A stretch of 64,000 nt of DNA from Melanocharis versteri (GCA_013397845.1 VZTG01005249.1:62001-126000), one strand, 5' to 3'. Shown: positions 22,619 to 35,852, numbered from the stretch's first letter. A program made the numbers and translations. The notes: generated from the letters alone by a model not told the origin.

Positions 22619-25569
22619 AGCCCAATTCAGGCTTGATTACTACTAAATTTGAAAGAGCGCATTTATGTCTGGTAGGTGTGTACAGAAAGTAACTGCACTG
22701 ATGTCCACTATATGTTTTTTTTCTTTTCTATTCTTATTTTGAAAATTCTCTCAGCAATTCAAATTCACAGAATTCTAAATTTGGGCTATTTAAGTTCACT
22801 TGGAAGTGGAGTGTTTTATTCTGGCAGGTCTCAATATAACTCTACTATGAGGTTGAATTTATCTGAGACTTAAAAAGCAGTCTGCAGTTGAGGTGGAATT
22901 TAGCTGAGACTCAAAAAGCAGTCTGCATTTAAAATATGCTCTGAATTTAGCTGATAGTAGTAGGCAAAAGGTGTTTAAGCTTCTTGTTTTCTATGGATCT
23001 TCTAATTTTGCCCATTCAGATTTTCTATATTATGGATGTTGTGGATGTCTGGTTTCAAGTTTACTCCAAAACAGGTAGTTGAATTCTAGAGTCACAAGTG
23101 CTATTGCCTCTTAAAGGGATAATTAGCTTGAGCGCAGGTTGTTAAGAATGTCTGTCTGAATTACTGTCAACACAGTGCCTTTGACTCTGCTAAGTGAGGG
23201 ATCTCTGCACTGTGCTTGATCACGCAGTGGAAATATGATGGCATACTACAGCACGGGCTAAGTGTGGTTTTTTGTTTTTATTGAAATTTAGACGTAACAG
23301 TGTGGTTGTATCAGTGAAAGCTGATGGCTGTCATAAATATCAGTCTATCAGCTTAGCTCATTACTGTGTTCTATTTTCAGGTATTATGAACAACTCAAGC
23401 CTGTGTGTATGAATATAAGGGAAACATTTTCTTAAATAGCCCTATTATTCTTCAGACATCTGTCAATATTAATGTTCCCTGCTTCTAAGACCTTAAAAAA
23501 TAAAAAGGATTTAGCTTGGCCTTTGTTTCTGTCATATGCAACAAGTTCCAACAGCTTCATTAACCTACGGAAGATGTTTATAAATTCTCACGCAATTGCT
23601 TTGCTCCCTTGCCCTGCGTTTGAGCCTACTCTTAATGATGATTAGCTCACCACTTTGTGCTCTGAATATTTTCTGTTCTAAGTTCTGCTGTTCAGGACTG
23701 AAAATAAGAAAATATTTACTTCTGATAAATAGTTCAAATAGTCCCCTGCACAACATTTGCTCTAAAGATTCCTCTGAATTATTAGTGAATATAATCCTGT
23801 TTGAGCTTTTTGGGATCTTAGTTTTTTTAATTCTCCTTTCATTCTTATTCGCACAAAAAGGTAACCTATGCCATTCTTGTCCTTTACAACAGAATTTTCC
23901 AAGTCCCAAGTGTAATATTGTCCAGTGATTTTTTTTTACACTTGGTTCTCTGTGGCGTTGCTGGTGTGTTTTATTTTCTTTTTTTAAAAAAATGTATATT
24001 TATGTGTCTATAAATATAATATAATATATGTATTTATGTGTATACAAATTCTGAATTTAATCTCTGATTTTTTGTTCTGTCATCTTGTTTAACATCCTTT
24101 ACTGAAAAAATACATCTATATATTACATTTAGTGTAAAACTCAGCACTCTTCCAATTACTGAAATAGAATAAGTTCAGAGACAACTTCTTCTGAATATAC
24201 AAAACACTGCTAAGAAGACACAAATTACAAAAGCAATAACTATTCTTTTCTGCAAGCCTTCTCTATTCCCAATGCATTATTGAACTGTACTTTAAGTCTC
24301 TCTAATTATCCTTTACCATATTTGACAATTCTGATGCTGATAAGATTTTTCACGCACTTTAAGGTTTTTTTGTGTGGGTATTTAGTTGACTGTGGACACA
24401 ACAGCTATTCCAGTTGATCAGAACTGAGGAATTTGACGGAAGGAAGCTTATTCACTTGCATTTACTTACCTTTACCTGCTTAATGCTAAGTAATAATCTC
24501 TTTGATTAGGGAATCCATTTAGATTGTACAAATAAGGCAGCCCCATTTCAGGTTCCAAGCTACTAAATCTATTGGCATGGTTGTTATCTGTCTGAATGGA
24601 ACATTTTTCACTTTTTTTGGTCCGACTGAAAAGGCAGTGGAAAATCCATTCTAGGTACTTACCATGTGATTTATAAGCACTCGGTAAATGGTAGTAAGAA
24701 CTGAATTTGAACTGTACATGTTTACCACACCTGGTGTTCCTAAGGAAATTTAAAAGCTTACAAAAAAGAGAAGGTAGACAGAAAACTAGAAATGTTGAGG
24801 CAAGCAAGTATTTTTGGGTGGGAGAAACCAGGTATATATTGCTCAACTTGGCATTACATTACTCTTTAAATGATTATGAAGAACCTTTTGTTCACTGTTA
24901 TCAGCCTTCTTTTTGTTAGCTATTAGTAAGACATCAATTTGCATGTTCCGTAGCTTAGCCAGACTCACAAAAAATTTAGAACCCCCCAGAGACTTTGAAG
25001 CTTTTTAACTGTTAATATTTACACTAATTCCTAGAAAGTGTCCTTGTGAATTACTCTATAATTATAGTTTGAAGGACCTGAAATATGAAACTGAGCTTAA
25101 TCTGTTAAGCTGTTAACGCCACATAAGTATTAGGAATCTAAATGTTGTGGATTTGGGGTTCTGGTTTTGCATTTTTTTGTTTGCTTCTTTAAAGTTCTCC
25201 ATTTCAGTGCTCAATGAAGAAAGTAGCTAAAAATGTCTGAACAAAGTGGTAAAAATTGAAAACTAAATTGAAGAGTCTTCAAAATGCTGGTATGATTAAT
25301 TAGGTTTGCCATAAAACATCCTGAAATTATTATCTCTCCTCACTAAAAACACTAATAAAATATGAAGACTGGCCATTTCCAAGATGATATATTTGAAATC
25401 CAATCATAAGGCCTTCGTACTGTGTTCTGCTCTTTTACAGATTTTCCCTCTGCTGTTATGCCTGTTTAATCCTGTAGTCATGTAGCTTTTACCCTACTAG
25501 TCTCTGGGGTCCACTTAACATCTTGCAGTAGGTGTTCGCTATACGTCAGGGTTACCTTGAAGAGATAGG
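22619..25569. other. Non-coding AT-rich single-copy DNA
   Basis: No gene is supported. The stretch starts with a small tandem repeat (22855-22952) and includes an AT-rich block near 23.97-24.06 kb with TATA-like runs. Two open frames of 110-124 codons (23565-23928 on both strands, and 24472-24846 on the minus strand) are rich in Leu, Phe, Ser and Asn and match no family. Confidence 0.65.
22855..22952. repeat. Short tandem repeat, about 2.3 copies of a 41-47-bp unit
   Basis: GAATTTATCTGAGACTTAAA at 22855 recurs at 22896 as GAATTTAGCTGAGACTCAAA, and both are followed by AAGCAGTCTGC. A partial third copy, GAATTTAGCTGATAG, starts at 22943. Spacing is 41 bp and then 47 bp. It looks like a local duplication by slippage or unequal exchange; no known repeat family is recognised. 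Confidence 0.8.
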
Positions 25570-27032
25570 TGTTATGACCCAATTGAAATTATTAGAGAGA
25601 TGACTTTGCCTGAATTAAGGTGCAAACAAGACCACATGCTGAAGTCAATAGTATGGATTTTACTTAACAGTAAATGTAAGGTAAGAGAGAGAGAGAGGTA
25701 GAAAGAAATAGTGGGGGGAAGGGGGTGAAGAGAAAGAGGGTGACAAAGAGACAGATTAAGCATGAAATATCACTACTTTGTGGATCCCAGTGGCATCCCA
25801 TTGATCCTCTTCTTCTGGTCTTCTCGGTGGTGAGCATTCTACAAAATATAGACTTCAATGGGTTAATAGAAGTTCGGGCCAGGTGGGAATGCCCAGGTAT
25901 TTCCCCTGGGGGGCAGGGCAAGTTTGACACAGTCTCTTGCCCTGGAGACTCTGGATCTGTTGGATCATTGAGCATGACGTGCAGTGCTCTGGTGTAAGGC
26001 CTCAGGAATCAGTCTGTGGGCACTTTGGGGTTCTTTGATGGATTATGGCACCTCCTCAGCTGCTCTCATGAGTGTCCTGCAGATGTGGCCTGCTGGGGGG
26101 CTGGAGGGGGGGTGTACAACTGAGCCAGTTTGTGCAAGGGAGGGGTTTTCACTGCCTCTGCCCAGAGGTTACACCACACACCTGAAACCCCTCCTCCTTG
26201 GAGAGGCTGGGGGAAGCATGTGCAGATACAGCCTCAGCAGATGAGCCTGCGGGCTATGGACTCCCCCATGCCCTGACTCCACTCCCACTCAGAGATGATT
26301 TTCAGGACAGCTGCCGGGTGTGGCTTTCTTGTGGATACATTCTTCCCCCTCAGCCTCGTTTACTTCTTCCCAGACCTGAGATAACTGGACAATAGTGTCA
26401 CTTTTAACTTAAGTTCCCTTAGGTGGCTTAACTCACAGTCCAAAGTTCCAGTCAGGAGGCAGATTCAGGGAAGGGTGGGCTTTCGTGGTCGCAGCTTCTT
26501 TATGCAGTTTTGTCATAATGAACAAAAAGTCCTTTATAACAATGTTTAAACCATTAATCATCACATTTCAGTCTCTCACAAAAGGTCATTAAAGTTGCTT
26601 CAATGTGTTATTTCATATGGAGAACAGAGAGGAGCAGCCACTAGCCCATGGGCTATTTCTAGCCCAAAATGTTTGACTCAGCTGGTTTCTGCTGCTTTTC
26701 CACGTTGCTCCAGAAAAGTCTCAGGAGCAAGTTACCAATGTAGCTTCCAACATTCCTGGTGTACCCGTGGTTCCTCTTCATGGTATGATGTATGCATTTA
26801 CTGTATTGAGACTATGGTTTTCCTATGTCAGCTGGGCCCTCAGAAAAGAGAACAACCCAGCAGTGGCTGTTGGCATGTCCTGGCAGCAGAGAAGGTCGAT
26901 TCTTTCTGAGCAAAATCTTCACATGCAGCTGCAGTGCAATAGGATCTGCACACAGATGGATGGCACTGTCCCTTTGGTCATGGTAACAAACACTGCAGTA
27001 AACTCCAGACTGTCCTAGTTAGACTTGATGCA
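25570..27032 (-). mobile_element. Probable solo LTR of an avian endogenous retrovirus, third family
   Basis: A block clearly richer in G and C than its flanks runs from TGTTATGACC at 25570 to GATGCA at 27032, so it has the TG...CA ends of an LTR, and TAGG directly abuts both ends (25566-25569 and 27033-27036), as a target-site duplication would. Read on the minus strand it resembles a long LTR type that I recall from passerine-like bird genomes, including the purine-rich (GA)n tract near 25683-25760. On the minus strand TATAAAGG lies near 26535, and an eroded poly(A)-like AGTAAA lies near 25665. The distance between the two is larger than usual, so internal structure is uncertain. The length, about 1.46 kb, is long for an LTR, and a composite of two elements is possible. 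Open frames of 60-104 codons inside show no gag, pol or env signature. Confidence 0.5.
25683..25760. repeat. (GA)n and purine-rich tract inside the LTR-like element
   Basis: The plus strand is almost all A and G over nearly 80 bp: a GA dinucleotide run, then AAAGAAATAG, a run of G, and GAAAGAGGG. Purine tracts of this sort occur inside some avian LTRs. It can form triplex DNA and is prone to length change. Confidence 0.75.
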
Positions 27033-30000
27033 TAGGTATGGCTGCAGACCAAGTGTTCTGCATTTATCAGCAGCTTCTTCATGTTCTTTTCTCTTTCTCA
27101 GCCACCTGCCTACACTGACATCTACACCGTAGTGTTTTGCTTCATATGCCAGTGCTGCTCACTCAGTGGGAGTCCTTATACTCTTAGGATTACAGACTTC
27201 TACTTAATCAGCTATTGTTTTATATCATGTATGCAATTGAAATTATTCTTCTGTGTTGAAATTATTATCTGAGTTATGTGTGAGCTTTGGGGAAGGCGCC
27301 TATAGAACTGGTAATTTGTAGAGGACTGATTTCATCATAATTTGGAGGACATTCATGTCCGCACTGAAACAAGTTTAGACTTCTTTTATAGTGAATAGAG
27401 AGAAAAGAGAACTTAAAAATTCATTTTTAATTTTATATAAACATTTTAGATGGCGTTTTATTTCTTTTCTATTTGTAGGTATTGGGTAGTGAAGGACAAA
27501 AATGTCTCCAATGTATCCTATTATATATGCCATTCTGGTGCCTAGCTGATCTCTGTTCTCTTACATTTTATGTTTATGAGAGTCAAGTCACACTGAAAAA
27601 AATCCTACCTTTGAATTCTCTAGTGTACGTTTAAATTCCCCAATTAAATTGTTAATTAAGCATTGTATGTTACACATGTTTATCAGCTGTGCTGCGGCTT
27701 ACTTTTATGTAAATAGCGGTAGTTATCCATCTCTGTTTGCTTTATCTGCATGTGTTTTCATCCTCTATTTGTATTTTATTAAAAATACTTAATCTAACCA
27801 GTTTAAATTTCTCATTGGACATTAATAAATCATTAACGTGGTTTTACACTCTTCAGTTGCAAGTCCCACAATTGTAGCTACAGAGAGAACTGTTTAATTA
27901 AGAAATGTAAAGTTAAGTACCATATCACTGATTTCACACGCTCTTCCCTCCCTGTGTTATTTCAGGCAAAGTTTTCTTTCTGGCACTATTTATCCCTAAA
28001 CCTGGAGTAATGAGCTAAATCAATGCAATTACTTATGGAATAAAGTACTATCAACTGGGTAAAAATGGAAAAGTCTGTCTAACTAAACTCCAAGTTTTTC
28101 CACTTGTTATATTAAATAGTTCACCAAGGCTTTGATCTGCTTTTCAAACTTACTCAAATATACAATGTCACTGATTAAGCATAAGAAGAACAAGAAGTTC
28201 CTCTATTTGTCATATGTCTGATTCTGAGAAGTTTAAAGAGCTATCCAAAGCACAGAAGCTAATGACAATGTTAGACTTGAGTTATTGAGGAAAAACAGCC
28301 TGACAGGTCACAGCAAGCCTGAGTGGCACTGCAAAGCCACACTGACAGCTAGGCTTTTGTTTCAGAAGGTGGAGGAGGTACAGAATGTAACTATTTTAGG
28401 TTATATTCTCAATCCACAGGGAGAATATAGGGAGAAGTTAAAGTGACCTATTAAGGTGTTGGAAGGGTTTCTGAAATGACTGTTCACAATCCCACAGAAA
28501 GGAATAGAGTGGCAGAATAAAGTTACTAAACTTGGGAAAATCAGTCTTTTGGAAATGACAGGCAGGGTCTCTCGGGAAAAATGGCTAAGTAATAAAGTTC
28601 TCTCTTCATACCTTCTCTAAATATGTTATGAGAAAATGGAATATGTTAAAAAACCCCAGTGGCAATCTATACTAGTGCGGAAGGAGGTATGTGAAAGTGT
28701 ATGGAGAGGTTTGGGGTTTTTGTTATCTTGGGTTTGTTTTGTTCTCTTTTATTTTGTGGCTTTTCTGATAGGTTGTTTGGTTTTTGTTTGGGCCTTTTCA
28801 GTATTTCCGCAGTGCTTCCTGTGATCCTCATTTCTTGATTATACTTTGAATATATTTTGTGTACACTCTTTTTGAGTTCCTGGCCATTCATCCTTCTTCC
28901 ATTGCTTCTCAAATTTAATCCATAATGACTGAGAAGGTACTTCCTTTACTTTTTGTGTGCTCAAAAATAAGTTTTTATGCATCCAGGTTGTATCTGAGGG
29001 GCAGAAGAAAGGCTAAAGACAATAATAAAGGGATAGTATGAGTGAACACAAAATACAGAGAACCAAACTAGCATGTAAACTGCCTGATTAGCAAAAAAGA
29101 TGAAAAGATTAATGGAAAAATTGGAGAAATATAGGAAAGTATCCATCACTCTTCAAACAAATGATAGCATTAAAGCATTTGTTTTGGCAGAATAAAGATA
29201 CATTGTAATTAGATTTCTAATACATTAATTTTTAATACAGGCAGAGAAAGAACAGTTTTAAGAGTTTTTCATTAACTTGGCTGGTTTTAATTGGCAAACT
29301 GTAATGTATTTTTTTCTTCAAGGGCTTAAAAAAAAAGAGGCACTTTTGAATCATTAATTACTTTTGAGAAATTATGGAGGACAGGTTAGATCCTAGGGGA
29401 CTGAAGAACAAACCGTATATAGAAAATGTAGTTTAAGGGTGAAGAAAAAAATGAGCACAATGTGCTGTGCTAGGGAAAAAAATGCTCTAAATGAATTATA
29501 AAACAATTTATAGGACCTAGAGGATAATGAAATAAGAAGAAAACAACCAGATGAATTTGACAAGAGCAAAGTGTGTCCAAAAAATCTGTTTACTTTCTTC
29601 AGTGAAAAATGCTCATCTAGTGGATAAAGAAATAAAGAGCAGTCTGTGATATTTTACCCTGTAAGAATTCTGATGTCTCCTTGTGTGATATGAGCAAAAT
29701 GACCAATGACATTGCCCAGGTGAAGCTGCTGATCAGTACATGTGCAGCTGGCTGATTCCCTGTCCACCAGCCCACACTCTATGGTTTTCTCTCAAATCGA
29801 AAGGGCCTTCCTTGGTACAGCTCTATCTAATGTTTTCAAATTTAGGTTTGTTGTTAGAATGCAGCATATAGTTAGAACATCTCTGGATTTAACTGTGTTG
29901 TGTATATATATTAAATGTTACAGGAAAACACCAGAATAAACTTTGAGAAATGATGAACCAGCTAATCACTGCTGCTGCAGTGGAGGATTGCAGCTTGCAG

Positions 30001-30439
30001 CAGATGGTCAGCCACATGTCTAGAACAAGGAAAAGGTCAAATAAACTTTTTTGCTTTTCTTGTAGGAGTAAAATCACAGGTGTTAAATTGAAATGAAGTA
30101 GCAGAAGTTTTGCTTGTAACACATGGGAGTTAATTATTATTCTCTGATGTGAATAAAACTCTCAGCTGGAACAGTATGGGAAGCTTTAAGTATCATCCTT
30201 GAAATAAGGTGTATCTAAAGTGAAGAATATCCAAAAGAAAAGAAATCCAACAGGTTTGGAAAACAGTGAAAATCATGAAAGAATGCCACTCTGGTAAGTT
30301 TAAAAAGAGATGATCTGTTTTGCAAGATGTGCAAATCCCTAATAAAAAGATAGAAATTACATCCCCACACCCCAGTAGTACTAGGAGGAAATAGAAATAA
30401 TCTGTAGATGTTGCTAACAGATGAGGAAACCACTTTTAA
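27033..30439. other. Non-coding AT-rich single-copy DNA
   Basis: No gene or transposon recognised. The segment around 27640-27840 is rich in homeodomain-like TAAT and TTAATTAA motifs and has an E-box-like CAGCTG near 27685, which makes it a reasonable place to look for a conserved non-coding element, but the evidence is motif counting by eye. Confidence 0.6.
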
Positions 30440-30612
30440 ATGGTGAGGCTCACAAACCACTGGAATAGCCTACCAGGGAAGAGTGTGGAACCTCCTTCAG
30501 CTCATGCTGTATAGAGTCAAAAAATTTGATATTGGTCAGAGATGATCTACATGAGTTTCCTTTACTACTGAAGGCCAGACTTGTAGATCTTGAGGCCTCT
30601 TCCAGCCCTGCC
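30440..30612 (+). mobile_element. Old CR1 LINE stub, 3' region
   Basis: The plus strand shows two landmarks of the CR1 3' region in the right order: CCACTGGAATAGCCTACCAG near 30457, and the terminal segment GATCTTGAGGCCTCTTCCAG near 30587 followed by CCCTGCC. The stretch between them is heavily diverged and the ATTCTATG tail is lost. This is an ancient copy, from an older CR1 subfamily than the one at 21886-22618. Confidence 0.7.
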
Positions 30613-33250
30613 TTAGTTTTTCCTTATTCAGAGGTGTGCTTCTTCCCTTTTAGGATAAGTTATTCAGTTAAAACTACTGACAGAACTTTTGTAAGGAGAA
30701 CAGTATGTTCAATAATTCAGAACACACAATGACTTGTGTGGGATGACTGCAGGTACATTGTCATTGTAGTCAGTATTTATGCAGGAAAATAACTCGTGTT
30801 ATCATGATTCCATGGTGTAAGAAGTTAAAACCTAACTATGTAATTTCACCTAAATATTGAAGGAAGATAAATATCAACAGAATATGCAGTGGGAAATAGA
30901 TTTGAATTTGACCTTTTCTCTCCATTATTATTGCCATGAAAAGCATGCATGAAGATTTGGTAAAATGTTGTCATGTATATTTTGCTATCTACTGCTGATA
31001 TTGAGTATTTCTGCCTGATTTAAGTGCAGGAAAGTATACAGAAAGAAATAGAACTTAAGCTTACTGAATGGTGTCACTATTCTGTTTTGCATAATTTGTT
31101 TTGAGTTTAAATTTCTGCTGTAGCAGTCTTTAATGAAATAAATATTTCAGGGATATGTTAATCTATTTTACCAGACAGCCATAAATAAATCCTAAAATAC
31201 TAGGCTATATACAGTCATCTTTTTTTTCTCCTTGATATTCCAACTTATTTGGAGTATATTGACTTCAAACAAAAAAATTAGACCAAAACAAAAGAACCCC
31301 TTTGTGAAGATTCTGGTAGTTCTGAGAGCTAATGGTTTTTAAATAAGCCAGGGAAATACCAGAGAATTACACAGAGGATAAAAAAAACCCCTTAAGTATA
31401 TATTAAAATTTCAAATACGTCTACAGTTCCTGAAACAAATTGAAGAGCTGCCTTTTCTGTCAATTTGGTGGATTTATACAGAAGATAATGTTCTAGACAA
31501 CTATTGCAAATGCTAGTATTTGCTAATATGCTAATATGTTTCTCTTAGAGGAAGAAATTTATAGGTATTGGGCAATTTTGATATTATTATACAGGCTATG
31601 ACTGCTTGCATATTTGTATTTTATATTACTTTACCATTTGGACTTGTAAATATTGTCTCTGTTTCTGCAGAGACAGAGAATAAGAGAATTCGCTTTGAAG
31701 GTGATTTCTTGTTAACCAATATTTTTCAAAATGCTCTTTCCAGATGAATTCATACTATTTCGGCCTGAGGCTGCCAAATACACCTGGAGATATCCACATT
31801 TTAGGGTCAGTTGTGAGGTATTAATCAATGAGAACTCAGTTGAGTTCATAAATCTTCTGCTTCCCTTTGACTCATCAGCTTCAGGAGAAAAAAAGGAAAA
31901 ACAGTCTCTCCTTTGAATTCTTCAGAAGCAGTGCCCTCACCAAATTATCCCAAAAGCCCAAGATTTGGGCCATCAGTCAACACTTCAACCATAACATGTC
32001 TCTTGGGAACACTTTATTGCAAATGAGATTAAGGATATTTTCCTCTTTAAAACTGTATACCTAGTGAGCCAGGGTATATATTTCAGTTTCGGCATAGTCT
32101 GAAGCACCCATGTGTGCAGTCCCACAGCTGCAACTTGCTCACCAGTAGATTGAGGTAAGGAGCTTAATAATGGAACTACACCCCTGTGTAACACAGCTGA
32201 TGGAAGCCCTTTCCCAATTGTGTTGTGTTTTCTTCAGAAATACCAGGCTCTGTGTCATTCTAGAAAGAGGGAGAACCCAATGGGATGTAAACCTTGTACT
32301 AAGTGTTGTGGGGGAGTGGGTTCCATTTAGCAACTTCTCTTTTAGCTCTGCAGCATTTGTCACCCAGTGCCTCAACAGACTGTCAAGGTCCTGTCCGAAG
32401 TGTGTAGAGTAGGAGGCTTCTTACCCTTAAACAATACACATGTAAGGAATTTCTCTACGGAGTTCTCACATTGGTAGTGCCATCCTTGGGAACTGAGGAT
32501 GGAGGTGATGGTGGTGGTGAAGGATTGTTTTTCAATATTTATTTGCTGGCTCTCGTTGCAAAAACTTCAGAAAAAGCAAACTTGTTTTAACCTGGAGAGG
32601 TGCTAGATGCACCACCTTCTCCCTGGTAAGGGGGAAGTAATTTGTTACTATAGTCATTTAAGTGTTTGACTACTAGTTTGTTTCATCTGTTTAGTGTTGG
32701 GTTTTTTTTGTTTTCTTGTCTCATAGAAGTAGTTTGGGAAGCTGAATTTTAGTTTCCCTGATCTAATTATAAGATCACAATACTTTGAAGTTTTCCTCCA
32801 CTTTACATAATTCTGTTACTGATGTCTGTATGTCCTTTTCAAACTTCATTTCTCTATAACCACATCTCTAGAGCATTGATAAATACTCAAGTCTTTAAGA
32901 TCTTCTTAATCCGTAATTGTTCTGCACATTTCCCTACAATGCTATCTTTATAATTTTCATTTTCTTTTATTTGTCATTGATTTCAAGCTTCTGATGTTAA
33001 TTTTGGGTTCTGACCTCCAAAGCAGCTAGTGTGTTGGCCAAAGATATGAGAGAACTAACTTTGATTCCGAAGTTGCCCAATAATTGGTCTTTTGGGGGAT
33101 ATACGTTTACAGGCATTTTTCAGGAGGCTACTCCAATACCCAGGCATTCTCACAGTATTTTGTGATGAAAGATTTCTTTAGTCTCATCAACATCTTGCAC
33201 TGTGATGGAGGAGTTTACCTAAATGCAGGTTCAAAAACACACCCACCCAC

Positions 33251-33284
33251 NNNNNNNNNNNNNNNNNNNNNNNNNNNNNNNNNN
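33251..33284. other. Assembly gap (34 N) next to a CA/CCCA repeat
   Basis: Thirty-four N bases follow ACACACCCACCCAC and precede AAAATTC. The missing sequence is probably an extension of the C/A repeat, or a repeat ending in an A run. Frames crossing it cannot be interpreted. Confidence 0.95.
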
Positions 33285-35793
33285 AAAATTCTTTTATTTG
33301 CAACCTGTTTTCAAGGAAGTTGTCTGAGAACTCAGCAATTGCAGCCAGGGTTGCAATGGTATCTGTGAAACAGTCCCAGTCAGTACCTTGCAACTAGGCA
33401 TACATTCAGCACCAGTGCATCACATAGAAGGTTTCACCTAAACTGAAATGCAGAGGAGTTAATTACTAAATAGGTTTGTCATTAGCTATAGGTTCACTAA
33501 CAATTTAGAGCACTTGCTGTAAATTTATTCAAAATATTGCATTCAGATCTTCTCTGGAGTTCGAACCAGTGCTTCAGCCCAATATGAATTTTTGAAATCA
33601 GCCACAAGGGCTGATTAAGGAAAAAAGAAATATCCTGCAAAATATTTGCACAGAGGAATTATATCTACCATGTAAACAACCATTTGAAGAAATTCCTCAC
33701 TGCAGTGTAAAAGCTGTGCCAGAAGTTATTGGCCAGCCATCTTTGCTTTGCTGACACTGTAGCGTATTTGTGTAAATGGTTGACTGAGTCCTGACTTTTA
33801 CAGAAACTCTGTAAATGCCTAGTAGAAGCCTTTTTTCTAAGTATTTATATTTGAGACTGTTTAGCCATATTCAGAGTTGGACTTATTTCTCATCGTGCTG
33901 TTCCAGTTAATGCTACAACCTTTTGAAAACAAAGTTTTAGTTAGTCTTCCTTCAGATTGATATTGTGTCTTTTGTATTTGCTTCAAGGGGACTAAGATTT
34001 GGAAAGAACCAGTGCCTGTGGAAGTGCATCGGTTTAAATTGCTGTCTCTGGATTTGTTTCTTGATAGATTGCTTTTCCTAAAATATCTTTTTCATGTGTT
34101 TAAGATGGTGAACACATTGGGCTGGGCAGTCTCTATGGAGATGACTGCCCTGCTTTTGTGTGGAGTAGGCTGGAAAGGGAGGAAGAGAGAAGAAACACTT
34201 GGTTAGCGTGTTTGGCAGCCAGGAGCTGGTTTCTGGATGTGAATTGTGGATGGTGTGTCTCCATCGTGTTTGACCCCTGAGAATCTTTAGGCAGCACTGC
34301 TGGCTTACTCTTTTCTCTTTGCGTCTCCTGCTGTCCTCTCCAATGGCTATGGTCTGTCCTTTCTTTTAGAGTGCCCTTTGTTTTCCCACTCTGGGTGCTC
34401 CTGGGGAATCATGTGTAAATAGATGTTCTGGGATCTTCATGGTGGGCTGTGTCATCCAAACTCGTCATCGTTTTATCCCTTTCTCTTCTTGCTCCTTCTG
34501 GTGCCTCCACACCCATGCACTCTCCCTTCCTAGCGATTTTAACGTTTTTATTACAAATACCTGCACAGAGAAAGAAGAATATGTTGATTCGACACGTTTG
34601 TGGTGCATGCACCATGCAGAGAAGGATTGGTAGGGGTAGAGCAAAAATAGAATGGAAATTTCTAGGATAGACTAAGAATTTCTCTGAAATTCTTAATTGA
34701 ACAGCCATAAAAGGAGCTGCAGACAGTCCTTTAGCTATAGGATGTATGAGGCCCTGAGAGACAGCTTTCGTTGCTGTGCTTTTAGCAGTGCTCTTCCATC
34801 ATCAGAGAGTGTGTGGAGAGTGATGCATGCAACTAACACTCCGTGGGAGCAGAGAACTTCCAAGAGCTGGTGCAAACACAGGAAGCAGCTGCTAGCAGCC
34901 TTCTCTCTGTCTAAGAGAAATACCATAAGGTACCAGGGAACAGGAATCTTTTGTCTTCTTAGCCTACAAATACTTCAAATTATGGAAGGCAGCAGTTCTA
35001 GTGTTAGGACTTCCTCTCTCCTGCTATTGCCTTAGGACTCACTTTCCAGGAATGTAGAAAGTGAGCTTCATAAATATAAAATGAGAAAAAAAAAAGGTTT
35101 GCTGTCAACTCATATGTGTTGCAGTGGTTAATGGCACTATAGATCTCAAGTGCTGACTTCCTCTTGAAAAACACTGTTGCTTTTTTCAGTCATGCTCCTG
35201 TACTCAGCCTTTTCCTCAGAAAGGTCAAAGTGTAGAGGAGATTAAATTAGTAATAATAAAATAGATTAGTTAATTTTTAAATAGCTGAAAGAAGAAAAAA
35301 AGAGAGGTGTCTGTAGAAGAGACATACCAAAACAAGAGAAGGAAGACTGTAGATAAAAGTCTTAAAAGAAAAGAAAAATGTAATGGTGAAGTCAGAAAAG
35401 ATAGGAAGACTGATATTACAAAAAAAAAAAGAGATAAAACCAAGTGGGTGATGTAGCAACTAATCAATGAAAGCATTATAAAGTATAATGCGAGGATATT
35501 TGTGACAATGAGGAGTAACAGCCTATAACAGCTCTAACTGCAGAGCACAACAGAGATGCTTGTCAGGCTCTGAAAGCATTACAGCTTCATCAGCGTGTGC
35601 CTGGCTTAATTAACACAAGTGTGGAGTGGTGCCGAGGCAGCTGCAAGGCTGCCAGCCCTGGGATGGGCAAACCGGCAGACGGAGTGTCTGCAGGATGCTT
35701 TGTTGCACCTGAGAGTAGAGGCCAAGGTTGTCTGACACAACCTGATACAAATATAAACAAGAAGACTTGGAAATTGCCTTCCTGCAGAGTTTC

Positions 35794-35852
35794 AGGAGAT
35801 AAAGAGGAAGAAAGAATGGAAGAGGAAGAAAAGGAAAGGGGAGAACGAGGAT
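35794..35852. repeat. Purine tract of about 59 bp
   Basis: The plus strand is purine apart from single T and C interruptions, with GGAAG and AGAGG units. It has triplex-forming potential. It produces a Glu-Lys-Arg run in a short plus-strand frame, a composition effect. Confidence 0.75.

Noticed and set aside
22190..22636. Six overlapping open frames of 63-96 codons on both strands as genes
   Set aside because: They are all within the CR1 copy at 21886-22618 or run off its end. The elevated GC content lowers the number of stop codons.
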